A DNA stretch of 64,000 nt from assembly GCA_032622095.1 (NCBI GenBank), contig CP136063.1:73075980-73139979 (forward strand), written 5' to 3'. A program made the position numbers and the translations under genes. Position 1 is the first letter of the stretch. Every line of letters begins with the position of its first letter. Source of the DNA: Siphonodentalium dalli. Taxonomy: Eukaryota; Mollusca; Scaphopoda; Gadilida; Siphonodentaliidae. Of the stretch, positions 10,699 to 20,901 are shown piece after piece. Below the pieces are notes generated by a model. The model saw only the letters and a list, made by a program, of their open reading frames with translations, ran no database searches and was not told where the DNA came from.

Positions 10699-12104
10699 TT
10701 ATACACTATTTACAAGAAGTCCAGTCTTTAATTCTTTTTTTGTGTGTGGATTTTGACGCTTTTTCGGCGAACTAAAATCAGGATTGTCTGACATATCGCT
10801 CCACGGCAAATATGGAATGTTCCGTTTCCTTTTACTCGACCGTCCATATTTGGTTACGAATATTGCGTCCTCATTAACTTGTGAAGAAACCCTGGGCACA
10901 TTCAAATTTATATTTGTTTTTTTATTTGTGATCTTTTCCATACGATACGAACATTGCAGGACATATGTGCATTTCACGTTTAGATAGTTTTGGTTTTGTT
11001 GAAGGAACTGGACGTGGGGGCTTCGGTTTATTCGGATTTGGAACTGTATAATTGTCAAGTTCGAAATCTGGATATTCAGAAATATTATCAGTTGAGCCCT
11101 CCGGTGGTGGCGGTTGAGAATCGGTCCCGCTTTCGATTATTTCTGGCGACGACACGGATACAGTGCGTTCAGTGGACGGAGCAGTTATTGTAGTCGACCC
11201 TGATTTATTTGAAACAGAATAGGTGTTGGTTGAAAGGTGGAAATCAGTTTCAATCTAACTGGGAATCAAAAGTTCCCCATGAGTGCCTGTACCAATAGAA
11301 TGACTATCCTTTGGAATTAAAAGCGATGCGTCAAAATAATCAGGCCAAGTGTAGAAAATTGGCAAGGAGTAAGTACATCTATTTGTAGTGTCATTGTTTC
11401 CATTGATGTCCAATTTGTATATGGATTGCATATAGAATAATTGAACCGAAAGATCCTTTCCTCGATTGAAATTTCTGTATAATATGTGGCAACGGTGGCT
11501 TTCGAGAGTACTTAAAGTGCAGCCACTCATTCTGCTGAAGTAGTCTTTCACGTGTTTCCATGAAGATTCAATTGTATTAGTATTTACTGAATATATTTTC
11601 GCGGTTGTTTCATCCTTATATTTATGCATAATTCATATTGATGAAGGACGTTGAAATGTCTAGCCATGATCATTCAATTTGGTATATCCGCTCAAGCCAT
11701 CACTAAGAATAGTTGACCCGGTTTGGACATATTTTGTGATTATTGAGCGCAAAGTGTCTTGGTCCCGATTGAAGACTGAATAACAAAAGTATATGACTTT
11801 CGGTCTCGACCAAATATCCACAGGGCCATACCCTTTCGTTTGCCTTTCCCGTACTTCGATATGCGGCCAAAATAAGGTTCATCGATCTGTATTGTTCCCG
11901 ATAGTTTTTGATTTTGAATGTTTTTTCCAATAAAATTCCATTGTTATTTCCCTCAAATATGTTGCCCACTGGTGAGCTGTGGACGAGTAATTTACACCCG
12001 CGTGTCTGTTTGCTAGCTTTTAATTTACAGTTTCTGCATTGCCTTTTACAAACACAAAGATATCTTGAAAAGAAAGGTGACTTTGTGAGAAGAAGGATTT
12101 TTGT
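10699..12104 (-). pseudogene. Merlin (ISXO2-like DDE) transposase, copy B
   Basis: The best coding line on the minus strand starts after CAATTAG at 12104: SFFSQSHLSFQDIFVFVKG, a stop, then LANRHAGVNYSSTAHQWATY, LREITMEF, the QIDEPYFGRISKYGKGKR block (first D), ILSDGLSGYTKLND (second D), NTIESSWKHVK (E) and the long Ser/Pro-rich basic tail. SFFxxSxL followed by a helix-turn-helix-like segment and then QIDE is the standard order in this family. Frame changes and the in-frame TAA disable it. The same TAA is present in copy C and the D fragment. The zinc-ribbon exon seen in D is absent here. Confidence 0.8.
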
Positions 12105-12811
12105 CTAATTGATTATATACAGAGTAATATATCTTTTATTGATTATAAATTATACCACAATTTGTTCGGGTCGACTGCTGCAATTTGTCGTGTTCAAATT
12201 ATTCTGAGAGCGATAAGAGCTATATGGCATTATTTGACAGTCTGTTGAGTAAGAAGTAGTGTTACGGATGGCAAATTTACCGGATTGCAAAAATAAAAAT
12301 TGTCGTTCTCGAGTAATTTTTGTACAGTTTTCAACCAAATGTATCAAATAAAAGTTATATTATATGCATACTAGTCCCATATACTCATTTAATTTATTGT
12401 ATCGTCACTAGTCAGTGAGTGGCTTGAGTTTTCTCCCCGTATCAGCATAATGTTTTAAACGATCGTGTGTGCCATGGGTTTACCAATCCACTATCCCTCA
12501 ATTAATTTGATTACGTTTTGTACACGGAAATTCGTAATTTAATTTACGCCATTTTATGGCTCCAGCCATAAATTTAATTTATATCAAAGTATTAACTTTG
12601 ATTATAAGTGCGGACTTCCTGCATTCTATAAAATGTACATGTTAGTATCCAAACACCATCTTCATTGTAAATACGTAATAACAAACTAGGAAAACACTGT
12701 CCCTTGTTGCCTGGTTATACATCCTTCCTTTAATATAATTGACAATTGTCTGCCATCAGGGGGAATATTGCGACAACAGCCTTTGCTTGGTGTGGCTTTT
12801 CTTTGCCCTAT
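12105..12811. other. 5' flank of copy B; no gene seen
   Basis: Up to about 12690 this matches the same region of copy C (27716-28430), apart from a 127-bp insertion unique to C. The small minus-strand open frame at 12150-12347 is partly kept in C but has no recognisable motif. After 12690 the sequence is unrelated to C. Confidence 0.5.
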
Positions 12812-13012
12812 TTAACTACTATTGCTGGCCTTTTTTCGCATTATTTGGCATTCTGCGCAGAGGAATCGTATTTCTCCTCCAGCCGTTGTGTGCGAGGTGC
12901 GTGATGTCCTGTATAGCACCGATGCGTTTCCACAGCGGCGCATATAATAGCCAATGCCATCCTTTCGACTAGGGCACATCAGTCCACAATTAATGCAGTT
13001 GTGCTCGTCCAT
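12812..13012 (-). pseudogene. Cys-rich fragment resembling a FLYWCH/PHD-like exon
   Basis: The minus-strand frame reads CINCGLMC, GIGYYMRRCGNAS, then GEIRFLCAECQ. The spacing C-x2-C ... RRCG ... F-x-C-x2-C is reminiscent of a zinc-binding segment seen in many invertebrate repeat-family proteins with FLYWCH or PHD-like domains. The segment is short, no splice sites were confirmed, and the assignment is weak. Confidence 0.3.
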
Positions 13013-13852
13013 ACATGTGAATAAATCGGAAAAGAGGCTGATTAATGTGTATCTATATCGTATGAAACCCCTATTATATCATTTAAAAACATTTCTTTAT
13101 CTGTCACTAGTGATGAATAGGCGTTCTCTTTCCACACTTTGTATTGTGGCTTTGCAAATATGTTAATTCAGAGTACCCAGAATTTGCTAAAATAAATTGA
13201 GCCTGGCATCATTGCATTTTAGAATTGTCATTACAGTTTACCATTGGTAAATTAAAATCAAGCCCGGTATGAACGTGGAATTAACAGTTTGTGGTAACTT
13301 ATCAGTAGAACACACTTGGGAATGGAACATTATCCTATATATCAAGGAACTCAAAAAAAAACGAACTATCTTATGTTTACCCTGGGACAGACGCACCTTT
13401 AGCAATGTCATGTGGATGTCAAATTCCTGAATAACGGGTTGTAATCCATGTAATCGCTCTGTTTGCGTTTCCCCATTGGCATTTGGTCTGGTTGTTTGTG
13501 GATGGGTGCAGTTGGAAATGTCAAAGTGGAAACTCCAGCAGCCACGTCCCCTGACCCATAAGTGTGTTAGTAGTATACAGCCAATACCCAGGTTGTTACA
13601 ACAAACGAATATGGAAGTTATTGCCTTATTGTGGGCACTAAATACTTTGTCTTCTGCCTGTGGTTTGCAAGGCCAGTTTAAACCCTGCCACATTCACAGC
13701 TGAATGTGGTCACACTATGTACGGCAATTCTGTGAAGCCTTAAACTGCTTGCATCAGGGTAACACAGCGTACATTCTGAGCATGAGTAGCCAGAGATTCT
13801 TTTGCATGACGTTGCGGGTACTCTCTAGCGGTAAGCGTTTTCCCGCGCGACT
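13013..13852. other. No supported gene; one long unverified minus-strand frame
   Basis: An open frame of 151 codons occupies 13238-13693 on the minus strand, but it has no family motif and both strands are open there. I do not call it. Nothing else was identified. Confidence 0.4.
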
Positions 13853-14503
13853 TACATGTATATGGACATGAGCCAGTTTGCATATTCACGTGTGTCTGAA
13901 ACGCCGTATTCTTGTAAAATGATTTTGTTCTTCCGGAAAGAGAAACAAAAAGTCTTCTCGATCAGTCTCGACCAGACCAAATATCCACAGGGCCATACCT
14001 TTTCGTTTTCCTTTCCCGTACTTCGATATGCGGCCAAAATAAGGTTCATCTATCTGTATTGTTCCCAATAGTTTTTGATTTTGAATATTTTCCAATAAAA
14101 TTCCATTGTTATTTCCCTCAAATATGTTGCCCACTGGTGAGCTGTGGATGAGTAATTTACACCCGCGTGTCTGTTTGCTAGCTTTTAATATACAGTTTCT
14201 GCATTGCCTTTTACAAACACAAAGATATCTTGAAAAGAAAGTTGACTTTGTGAGAAGAAGGAATTTTGTCCAATTGATATTTCGTAGCTCCTGTTCTGGG
14301 TACATCGGCAAATTTATCTATGTTTTTTTCTCGTTTTTGTAGTTTACATTGTACTAAACATTTGTCGCATTTCATTTTCGATGCCAGAAAGTCATTTGCC
14401 ATCAACCAACGTACAACATCCGCGTTGTCTTGATCGAACACCTTATACAAATTCCATGGATTTCCAAAGTCAACTGATGTTTTTTCGGATTTTTTTTGGA
14501 CAT
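13853..14503 (-). pseudogene. Merlin transposase N-terminal fragment, copy D
   Basis: The segment begins at a possible ATG (14501-14503, MSKKNPKK) and, after an indel in an A-run, reads NPWNLYKVFDQDNADVVRWL. It continues through a zinc-ribbon-like part (MKCDKCLVQCKL), SFFSQSQLSF, the conserved TAA, LANRHAGVNYSST, QIDEPYFGRISKYGKGKR (first catalytic Asp) and ALWIFGLVETD, then stops matching. It shows the part of the protein that copies B and C lack: D is colinear across the point where B and C read CAATTAG|ACAAA, which resembles a splice acceptor. It holds about the first half of the enzyme. Confidence 0.7.
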
Positions 14504-15253
14504 AATTGTGGTTCGAATTCTAACTAATCAGCAGAACATTTAAAGTGGACAGAGGGCATTTTAGATTTGAGAATTGTTTTTATTCTGAATGCTGACAAGT
14601 GGGCAACATAAAGTCAAAAGTAATTCTTGTAGTTCTCCGTGTCACGATGCTACTCATATTTGTTTTGTTTTTTTTAGATAATTGTATGCAGTTTACAGCC
14701 ATATATTTGTACCATATATATACATGTGACATTAGAGAGGTTTTTACTTCTCATCTACAATTTGGTGTACACACATACAAATCCAGCTGTTCTAATTTGC
14801 TTAACTCAGATGTTAAGTCCACCAGTATAGTATTCCCCGTGGCATTTAATAAACCTAAATGAACTTACCAGATTTATGCTTTCACTGTGGTCCGCGCCTT
14901 AAAAGAAAATTTCAGAATCAAATAAGTCCAATAAAACCTATTTGCACGAGGAAATGTTGGCGTGATATTCGTCAATTTTACTGTAAGGTATGTGTCCTGA
15001 TCATACTCATGTGGGTTCTTTTAACGGTCATGTCAGCGTAATTTGGAGGACGTATACGATAGGCTGATCGATACAAACAATATTGATATGCCGGCTTCGT
15101 CTGCCTTTACATACGTTCGTGGTCACAGGCTTTTTCACCTGTGTTTAAATTGTTTGTGCACCAAAGTGAAATAAACGCTCTTTATTACTACCATATCAGG
15201 AGCAATGTAACATGGAACGCTCTTTTCTATCACTCAAATTATTCGTTTGTCAG
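14504..15253. other. No supported gene
   Basis: At 14859-15000 (plus) a short frame with CFHCGPRLK, TRKC and FYCK precedes GTATGT and could be a zinc-binding exon. The evidence is too thin for a gene call. The rest is A+T-rich with nothing recognised. Confidence 0.35.
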
Positions 15254-15257
15254 TTAA

Positions 15258-15751
15258 AGGCACGTGAGGCCTTAGTTGTCGAAAATATTCAGATTTGTTC
15301 CAATCACCGTAAACAGAAAAACATTAAAACGCATACAGTGTCGTTCATATATACCATGACCATCGCGTAAACAGCATGTTATCATAAATATTTACTATAT
15401 TTTACCTAAGCAAGAGCCTGATTGTGTTACAGAAGACAGCACAATGCTGCTGGCTAATCACACAAATATGGCATAAACGCTCTTTATTCGTTCCATATCA
15501 GGAATTCACCAACAAAGAACGCTCTTTATGTTTACCATCATAATATAAACAAACACCAGAAAAGTAACTTTTTATGATTTTGTTTACATAACAATGGTCA
15601 AATATATGACAATAACATACTGTTTATGCGATATTTCTTATTTGTATACGGACAAAGTCTGTCTACATTTTGTTGTTCTTTCTGTTTGTGGCGGTTTTTG
15701 ACGGGTGGAAATATTTTCACAGGATACCCACCGCCAAGGCCAACCGTACCT
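15258..15751 (-). mobile_element. TTAA-flanked MITE, copy 1
   Basis: The element is 494 bp and flanked on both sides by TTAA (15254-15257, 15752-15755). Its ends are AGGCACGTGAGGCC and, inverted, AGGTACGGTTGGCCTTGG. It contains ATAAACGCTC and GAACGCTCTTTAT motifs repeated inside. The reverse orientation carries the short frame GLGGGYPVKIFPPVKNRHKQ. TTAA target sites suggest piggyBac-type mobilisation, but only the ends are available as evidence. Confidence 0.8.
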
Positions 15752-15887
15752 TTAACAATGGCGGTCATGATTACATAGTCTGTCAAGAACACACTTAACG
15801 TGTGTGTATATACCTGATGCTGAACAAACGGTCTATGGCGATTTTCTTTTGAAGCTAATTACCAACAGAGTGAGTCTTCGCGACTAA

Positions 15888-16151
15888 ATGGTACTGAAAG
15901 AGACATATTACAATTCGGATGCCACACGTGGTGGGGGTAGCTCCAAAAAAACAATGCTGGTTAATGATTTTCGTGGTAGTGGGTGTATTTGGTGTCCGCT
16001 TTTTTGTGACATTCCACATGTTTTACCAGTCTTTAAACAAATTGACAATAAGACAATACAGAGAAATCCCTGCGGAATCAGGGAATGGGGCATTTTAAAT
16101 CAAACAAATGATAACTATATAGATTTTGTTTTAGATGAAGATTGGAAATAG
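15888..16151 (+). other. Unrecognised open frame, possible exon remnant
   Basis: An 87-codon frame reads SSKKTMLVNDFRGSGCIWCP, FCDIPHVLPVFKQ, GIREWGIL and NYIDFVLDEDWK. The leading sequence (15803-15895) resembles text near 18400-18520 (CCTGATRYTGAA ... AAGCTAAYT ... CTAAATRGTACTG), so both may come from the same repeat family. No domain is recognised. Confidence 0.3.
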
Positions 16152-16382
16152 AAATGCAATAAAACTACCAAAACTTACCCAAGCCAGTTCACTTTGGGCA
16201 TCTGTCATTCTATTTGGATATGCAGATACCGCCCCACCACGAATTTGCCGAAATTTTTAAACAATGGTTTTCTATAGCATGGTTTCCAAAGAGGAAGTGA
16301 GATATATATGGTGTAACGGTAGGTGTGCCAAATTCAAATCCTTCCAACTTATTTGTGCTGGCTGCATTTGAATTCTTTCTCT

Positions 16383-16745
16383 CTAATTTCCTTTGTTGGG
16401 TTTTTCGACATGCCCCCATGTCTTAATTTCACACCCCATCCAATCTCCTTTCTCCTCATCGTCGGGGGTCCGGAAAAGGACTCCACAACGGGCGCATCGA
16501 GTTTTACCAGCCAACGGTAGCCTCTTTATCTCTCGCGTAGGCCTGGCGAAAAGGGTTGTTGAATATAGTTGAGGCGTCCGTCTCTCTCCTGGTTCTGCCA
16601 CTAGACGTCCCCGGCGATGGCGTCACACTGCTAGCTGGCGATGACATGCACCATTAAAACGTGTGAGATTGGGGAAGCGGTGATTTTCTTACATTTCATC
16701 AATCGGAAGGGGGGGGGGGGGGTCGCTATTGTTTACATAATACAA
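16383..16745 (-). pseudogene. Cys-rich C-terminal fragment of a DDE-type element (copy at 32868-33126)
   Basis: The minus strand reads KTRCARCGVLFRTPDDEEKG, then DWMGCEIKTWG. A paralogue at 32868-33126 reads KNRCASCGVVFGTPDYEGKG, then KWMGCEIKTC. Upstream in both is a Ser/Gly/Pro-rich segment ending RRTPQLYS. The C-x2-C ... W-x2-C-x3-C pattern recalls the PHD-like finger at the end of some pogo/Tigger-type transposases. That identity is an inference; the paralogy itself is clear over about 250 bp. A G-run (about 16710-16722) sits in the homologous position of both copies. Confidence 0.4.
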
Positions 16746-16960
16746 GACCCGTGTTTTCCAGTGGCACGTTTTTTAAATATCCAATCTTAATATTTGTATT
16801 GGAAAAAATGGACAGCTTTCCTGGATAATTCATAGCAACAGTCTAGTAAATTAGATTTCTGGTGTGGTATTACTATTGGTTGTATTGTGCTGGGTAGTAT
16901 ATACTTGCAGGATGTGCATGATATACTACACACTGATATTGGTAATATATATCTAACTTA
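16746..16960. other. No gene seen
   Basis: Short A+T-rich stretch between two repeats; nothing recognised. Confidence 0.5.
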
Positions 16961-16967
16961 CCGATGC

Positions 16968-17085
16968 CCCTTTGTTTGTGAAACACTGTATGAGATCATC
17001 AGTGATGAAAGCTCCCGTTATAATCGCAACTTTTCCTATCTCAACCGGCCCATTGGCCACGGGCTCTGGCAACGGATCGAAAGTG
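16968..17085 (-). CDS. Possible exon of an unknown gene (ITFDPLPEPVANGPV copy 1)
   Basis: The minus strand gives ITFDPLPEPVANGPVEIGKV, then AIITGAFITDDLIQCFTNKG, and ends at a donor-like TCG|GTAAGT. A TAATAG acceptor-like site lies just upstream. The neighbouring segment 17135-17235 encodes a clear paralogue (SFDPLPEPVANGPVGIWKVA). Protein-level similarity between the two is consistent with a tandem exon duplication. The family is not recognised. Confidence 0.4.
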
Positions 17086-17134
17086 ATACGCTATTATTGG
17101 TACCATATATGGTAACTTAGGTAAGCATTGGATC

Positions 17135-17235
17135 AAGTCATTACTGATGGTGCCCCCCCCCCCCCCCGTGATCGTCGCCACTTTCCATATTCCTACCGGC
17201 CCATTTGCTACTGGTTCCGGCAAAGGATCGAAACT
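17135..17235 (-). pseudogene. Second copy of the DPLPEPVANGPV exon, interrupted by a C-run
   Basis: This copy matches the first through DPLPEPVANGPV and KVA-ITG. At the next position a run of about 15 C (17153-17167, plus strand) replaces a few bases and breaks the frame. After it, the text corresponding to DLIQC is still recognisable. The poly-C is probably an expansion, or an assembly artefact. Confidence 0.4.
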
Positions 17236-17429
17236 ATCCGTTTTATTGTTTCGTTGGACGCCATGAACGAGTTGAGGTTCCCTCCCTTATTATTGACGTG
17301 CTCCGTCACTGGAGAGATGAATTTGACTCGGATCATAATGTATGTTCTGGCAATCGATGGTATACTATTATATTGATTACATGGACACCGTTCATTCAAA
17401 TGCAAGAAGCGGTACAATTTCCATTTGGG

Positions 17430-17945
17430 CCGAGATGTTGGCGAATGCTTTATAATTTATTCTGTATATGGGGTAGTATTAAAGTGATCTTCGGCAAAAT
17501 CGGGGATACATGGACATTTAATACCTGGATGTCGATTGTGAACCCCCAGTCAGTGTACAGACATTTTGAGTTTTCCATGCGGTGTGAAGCTCGATGGGAT
17601 TCGACTCGAGCAGCAGATGCCGGTGGTTTGTCGGCCCAAACATCTGGTCATATATGGATTAGATGAGCCCGATGGGTTTCGACTCTAACAGATGTTGGTG
17701 GTGTGTCGGTACAGACATCTAGGTGCATGGATGTGATGAGCCCGATGGGGTACGGCTCGAGCGACAGGTGCTGGTAGTATGTCGGCACAGGCATACGACA
17801 GATACGGGTAGTGTATCGGCCCAGCATCCGGTGGAATGAATATGATGCATTGGTGTAATTCCGGACCAGTAGACCCCGCCATATGAATGGACAAAGTCAC
17901 GCCATCGATAGATGGCTAGGCCAAAGGGGAGAAGGACCGGTGCAT
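17430..17945 (+). repeat. Dispersed repeat R2, second copy
   Basis: This is colinear with 3405-3960 but shorter: one block of the ~70-bp internal array is missing. It lacks the adjoining R1 block, which instead appears separately at 19141-19335. Confidence 0.7.
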
Positions 17946-18001
17946 CCAGGGCAACCAAGGAGCGGGGATATGGGCGAGGGAAGCGGAGATGATGAAGCGA
18001 T

Positions 18002-18298
18002 TCATTGGGTAGGAGCTAGATTATAGTGACGATTGGTAGTGATAGAAAAGTCCTCCAGTGTCCCCTGTATGGTGGTCAAGTATAAGTCGTTGCAAATGTC
18101 CGAAAGATGGGTTCCGTCCTGTGGCCGGTATAGGCCGCGATCTGAGGAGGTTATGTCATGGTGGTGGACCACACGACGAACGAGGCTGATAGACGAAATA
18201 GCGGCGGAACGATTAATGCGACGTCGGATGCGGTCGACGCGGTTCGGTCGGCGTGCGGCGGGTGAGGATGTTGGACCAGACGATGGTGCATCGTGCAA
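18002..18298 (-). pseudogene. SGNH/GDSL-hydrolase-like fragment
   Basis: The minus-strand frame (98 codons) includes RIRRRINRS, then RRVVHHHDITSSDRGLYRP, DGTHLSDICNDLYL and TIQGTLEDF. The D-G-x-H-L-S block preceded by GLYR is the C-terminal catalytic Asp/His block of SGNH hydrolases. In invertebrates this form is common in retroelement-associated ORFs (Ngaro-type DIRS and some CR1 elements). The N-terminal Ser, Gly and Asn blocks are not present, so only the 3' end remains. The DIRS/CR1 link is inference from family habits. Confidence 0.6.
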
Positions 18299-19140
18299 GC
18301 AAGTTGTGGATGGCTTCCAAGTCGGTTATAATTTTTTGGCGGAGACGACTAGACCCACCTGCAGATAGATCGTTCTATCCCAGCTGGATGACTTGGATAT
18401 ACCTGATATTGAAGAACAAATTGTCTGTTTTTTTTACAAGCTAACTGCCGTCAGGGTGAAGAGGTTAGACATGGCATTTATTTGCTTTGTCCTGTGTGCC
18501 GAAGTCTCAACTAAATAGTACTGGAAGACACGCATGTACATTTTGATGACTCGGTGCTACCTAAATATACTTAAAGCATGTGGGGGAGTAGCCCCGACTT
18601 GTAAATTTAGAGTCAGAGAGTTAAAATTCAGCTGAGTGTGACAAAATATGTACATATCTGAATCTTAGGGCCCCTACAAACCAAGTTTTAATACATCTTC
18701 TGGGACTGGAGAAGATCTTTTAAGTTTTCATTTTAAACAGTTAATGGCCGCCCCTACCATCCAACTAAACTTGAGCCCCAACACACATGGACCTTTTACC
18801 ACAAATTTGAGCATATATATTTGTCGAAATTCAATGATACATAGGAAATGAAACATATGAAGGCAGCGGGTTGGAGGACAAGTGCGGATTCACTTATGGG
18901 TACTTCCTCTCTCGTTTATTAAACTGAAAAATAAATCAGGAATAGTGGCTTTGCAACATGACTACCAAAAGCAAGTTGAACATATACATGTACGTCTCAC
19001 AGGTCGTTCTCGTCCCCCGAATCACTCTTGAGATATATGTATTGGTTGAAATGCATGTTTGTTTGAGTCATTTGCTGGCTTGTATATGTTTGCTAGACTT
19101 AGTAGAATTTTGTCTCACGGATGAATAATTGTACATATAA
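18299..19140. other. No gene seen
   Basis: A short block at 18380-18520 weakly resembles 15790-15895. The remainder has no coding frame or repeat that I can define. Confidence 0.45.
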
Positions 19141-19335
19141 GACCCCGCCTGGGCCCGGGGTAGATGAGGCCTACCGCCCCACTGCGAGGGGTAAAAATCC
19201 CCTAATGTGGCACCCTGTTTGCCGTGGGGTGCATCCCGTGAGGTGTGGTGTAGGAGTCGTGGGGATACTAGGGTGGTTGTATCATGCGAGGCATTTGCCT
19301 GCCGATACGACTTGGCTCTTTGGTCCTACATCACT
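19141..19335 (+). repeat. Dispersed repeat R1, second copy
   Basis: It shares GGCCCGGGGTAGA, TGCGAGGGGTAAA, GTGGCACCCTGTTTGCCGTG and GGTTGTATCA with 3211-3412. It stands without R2 attached. Confidence 0.7.
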
Positions 19336-19579
19336 TCAAGACGGGTGGTTGAGTTGACCCGGCTCAATAAATCGGCTATATCGGCAAACAACATAGCCTG
19401 TTGCAGGATATCATTACTGTCTTCAATGACTAGCCCTCCGGGGTCGGCAACTGTTTAGTATTCCCGCAAATTAGTTTTAGTGCAGAGATAACATCGCAAC
19501 ATTTTCAAGTTGGTTTTATCATATAATGTACCAACATTTGCATCCGATGGCACATTATTCATTTTGAAATCAAGCAACT

Positions 19580-19892
19580 CAGTCAAAATCTCCCAACAAC
19601 CCTAATAAGGAGTGGCCGTCCGGAAAGAACAAGTATTTTGTGAGTTCAATGATGCCGTCATGATTCATATATTTTTTAACACAAGGATCCCGTGTTCCCC
19701 TCCTTTTGGTTTGCGCATTTGTGTATATGATTTAGTTTCTTTGTTGTAGTTTAACCAACCCACTTCAATTTGTCTACTATCTTTCACTGAAATCGTTGAT
19801 GAATTATTCTTGTTTGGCACTTTGACTTTGCTATCTCCACCAGGTAAAAACCTACTCCTCAGTCTGTCTAACAAAAATGTCAGGGCGTGCAT
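19580..19892 (-). pseudogene. Fragment of an unnamed metazoan family (GW..Y.QMR / LFFPDG motif)
   Basis: The minus strand encodes LLDRLRSRFLPGGD, EVGWLNYNKETKSYTQMRKP, KGGEHG, and after a +1 shift ELTKYLFFPDGHSLLGLLGD. The order IGW-Y-QVR, GGG-R, LFFPNG-S--G-L is one I associate with a large uncharacterised family in fish, cnidarians and molluscs whose longer members often have C-terminal HECT-like domains. Naming it would need a database search. A frameshift separates the two conserved blocks. A TTGTTAG acceptor-like site precedes DRLRSR. Confidence 0.4.
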
Positions 19893-20580
19893 TGTCTTTA
19901 AACTTCCTTGCTATAACCCAATACCCTTGACATGGTAGATAGACACCTGGCGCCTTGTCGTCCATCATAGAGATAGGTGTTGGATTGATCTGAAATTTAG
20001 AAAACATGTTCCTCAATTAGGCTAATAAGGCATACACCAATGTATGGTCAACCAATATATGTCTTTAATCATTAGAAAAAATCAAGGCATGAGTGAGCTC
20101 TTCAAATTATGGCTTACACGGACATGGCTCATTCAACACCAAGTAGTTTTCTTGTGTAATTCGGGACGAGAAGTATCAAAGTCAACATTTTAAAGTAAAG
20201 TATTCATCAGCCATTTCTTCGATATAGCACTAAAACGCGGTTTGTTTGTTATATTTTTGCGTAAATTTGATATCGTTTCGTCATTGTTTGGGCCACAAAC
20301 ACCACAATTTTGTTGTAATTTGAATAATTACAATGTGTCTTTTTTGGATATATATTGGTCGTAGAAGGGATATATATTGGTCGTAGAAGGGTAGTTTACG
20401 CATTTATGTACGTATTTTGATATCAGGAACATTTTCAAATGAGAAAATTATTTTTTGGAGCAGAATATCCGCAATGTGGATTTAAATATTTAGGGCCTGC
20501 AACCATTTGAAGATATATCTAAATATTAGAGATATCTACAAATGCATTAAAGGAAAAGTAAATATGATGTGTTACATTTA
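19893..20580. repeat. No gene; short direct repeat
   Basis: The 23-base block starting GGATATATATTGGTCGTAGA occurs twice in succession (about 20346-20390). No coding frame is supported elsewhere. Confidence 0.5.
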
Positions 20581-20655
20581 TCCGTTAAAGGTAGATGATC
20601 CTATCAAGCACTCCTAAATTACTATTTCGTTGGATTCATGTGTTAAAAATATTGG

Positions 20656-20901
20656 ATGGGCGTACTTAAAACATATCTTACGTTCGGACTTAACATTGAC
20701 TACAAAGGTGTTTCTCGAAATTTCTTGTGCTTTCCTCTGATCTACAATCGTAGAAATGTTGAAATCGCAAACATTTTCAGAAAAAACTTCGCATTATTAA
20801 ACACTAAATTGACCGAGCCTCTCGACAAACGGGTTATTATTGCATACAAGAAAAATCCCAGTTTGAGAGATATGCTCGTTCGATCTAGACTCAGACCTTG
20901 A
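20656..20901 (+). pseudogene. Penelope-like/LINE reverse-transcriptase fragment
   Basis: The 81-codon frame contains FLCFPLIYNRRNVEIANIF, then KNFALLNTKL, then IIAYKKNPSLRDMLVRSRL. The AYKK-x-x-SLRDMLVRSRL block, with a preceding FPLIYN segment, is typical of the region between the RT core and the endonuclease of Penelope-like elements; similar text occurs in some L1-type proteins. The RT catalytic part and the GIY-YIG domain are absent. A fragment starting TTAAAGGTAGATGATCC (about 20583) lies directly upstream and resembles a MITE end. Confidence 0.5.

Larger units (their letters stand above)
8031..12690 (-). mobile_element. Composite Merlin-RecQ unit, copy B
   Basis: This is the right unit of the tandem pair. 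It matches copy A over about 3.86 kb and then continues past A's truncation point through the upstream part of the transposase to about 12690. There its match with copy C also ends, at AATAACAAACTA. In the transposase tail B is closer to C than to A, but in places (ATCAGAATTAC, near 5280 in A) C agrees with A against B, so the copies look mosaic. Confidence 0.7.

Noticed and set aside
13238-13693. 151-codon minus-strand frame
   Set aside because: No motif, no splice context, and the opposite strand is also open; composition does not favour coding.
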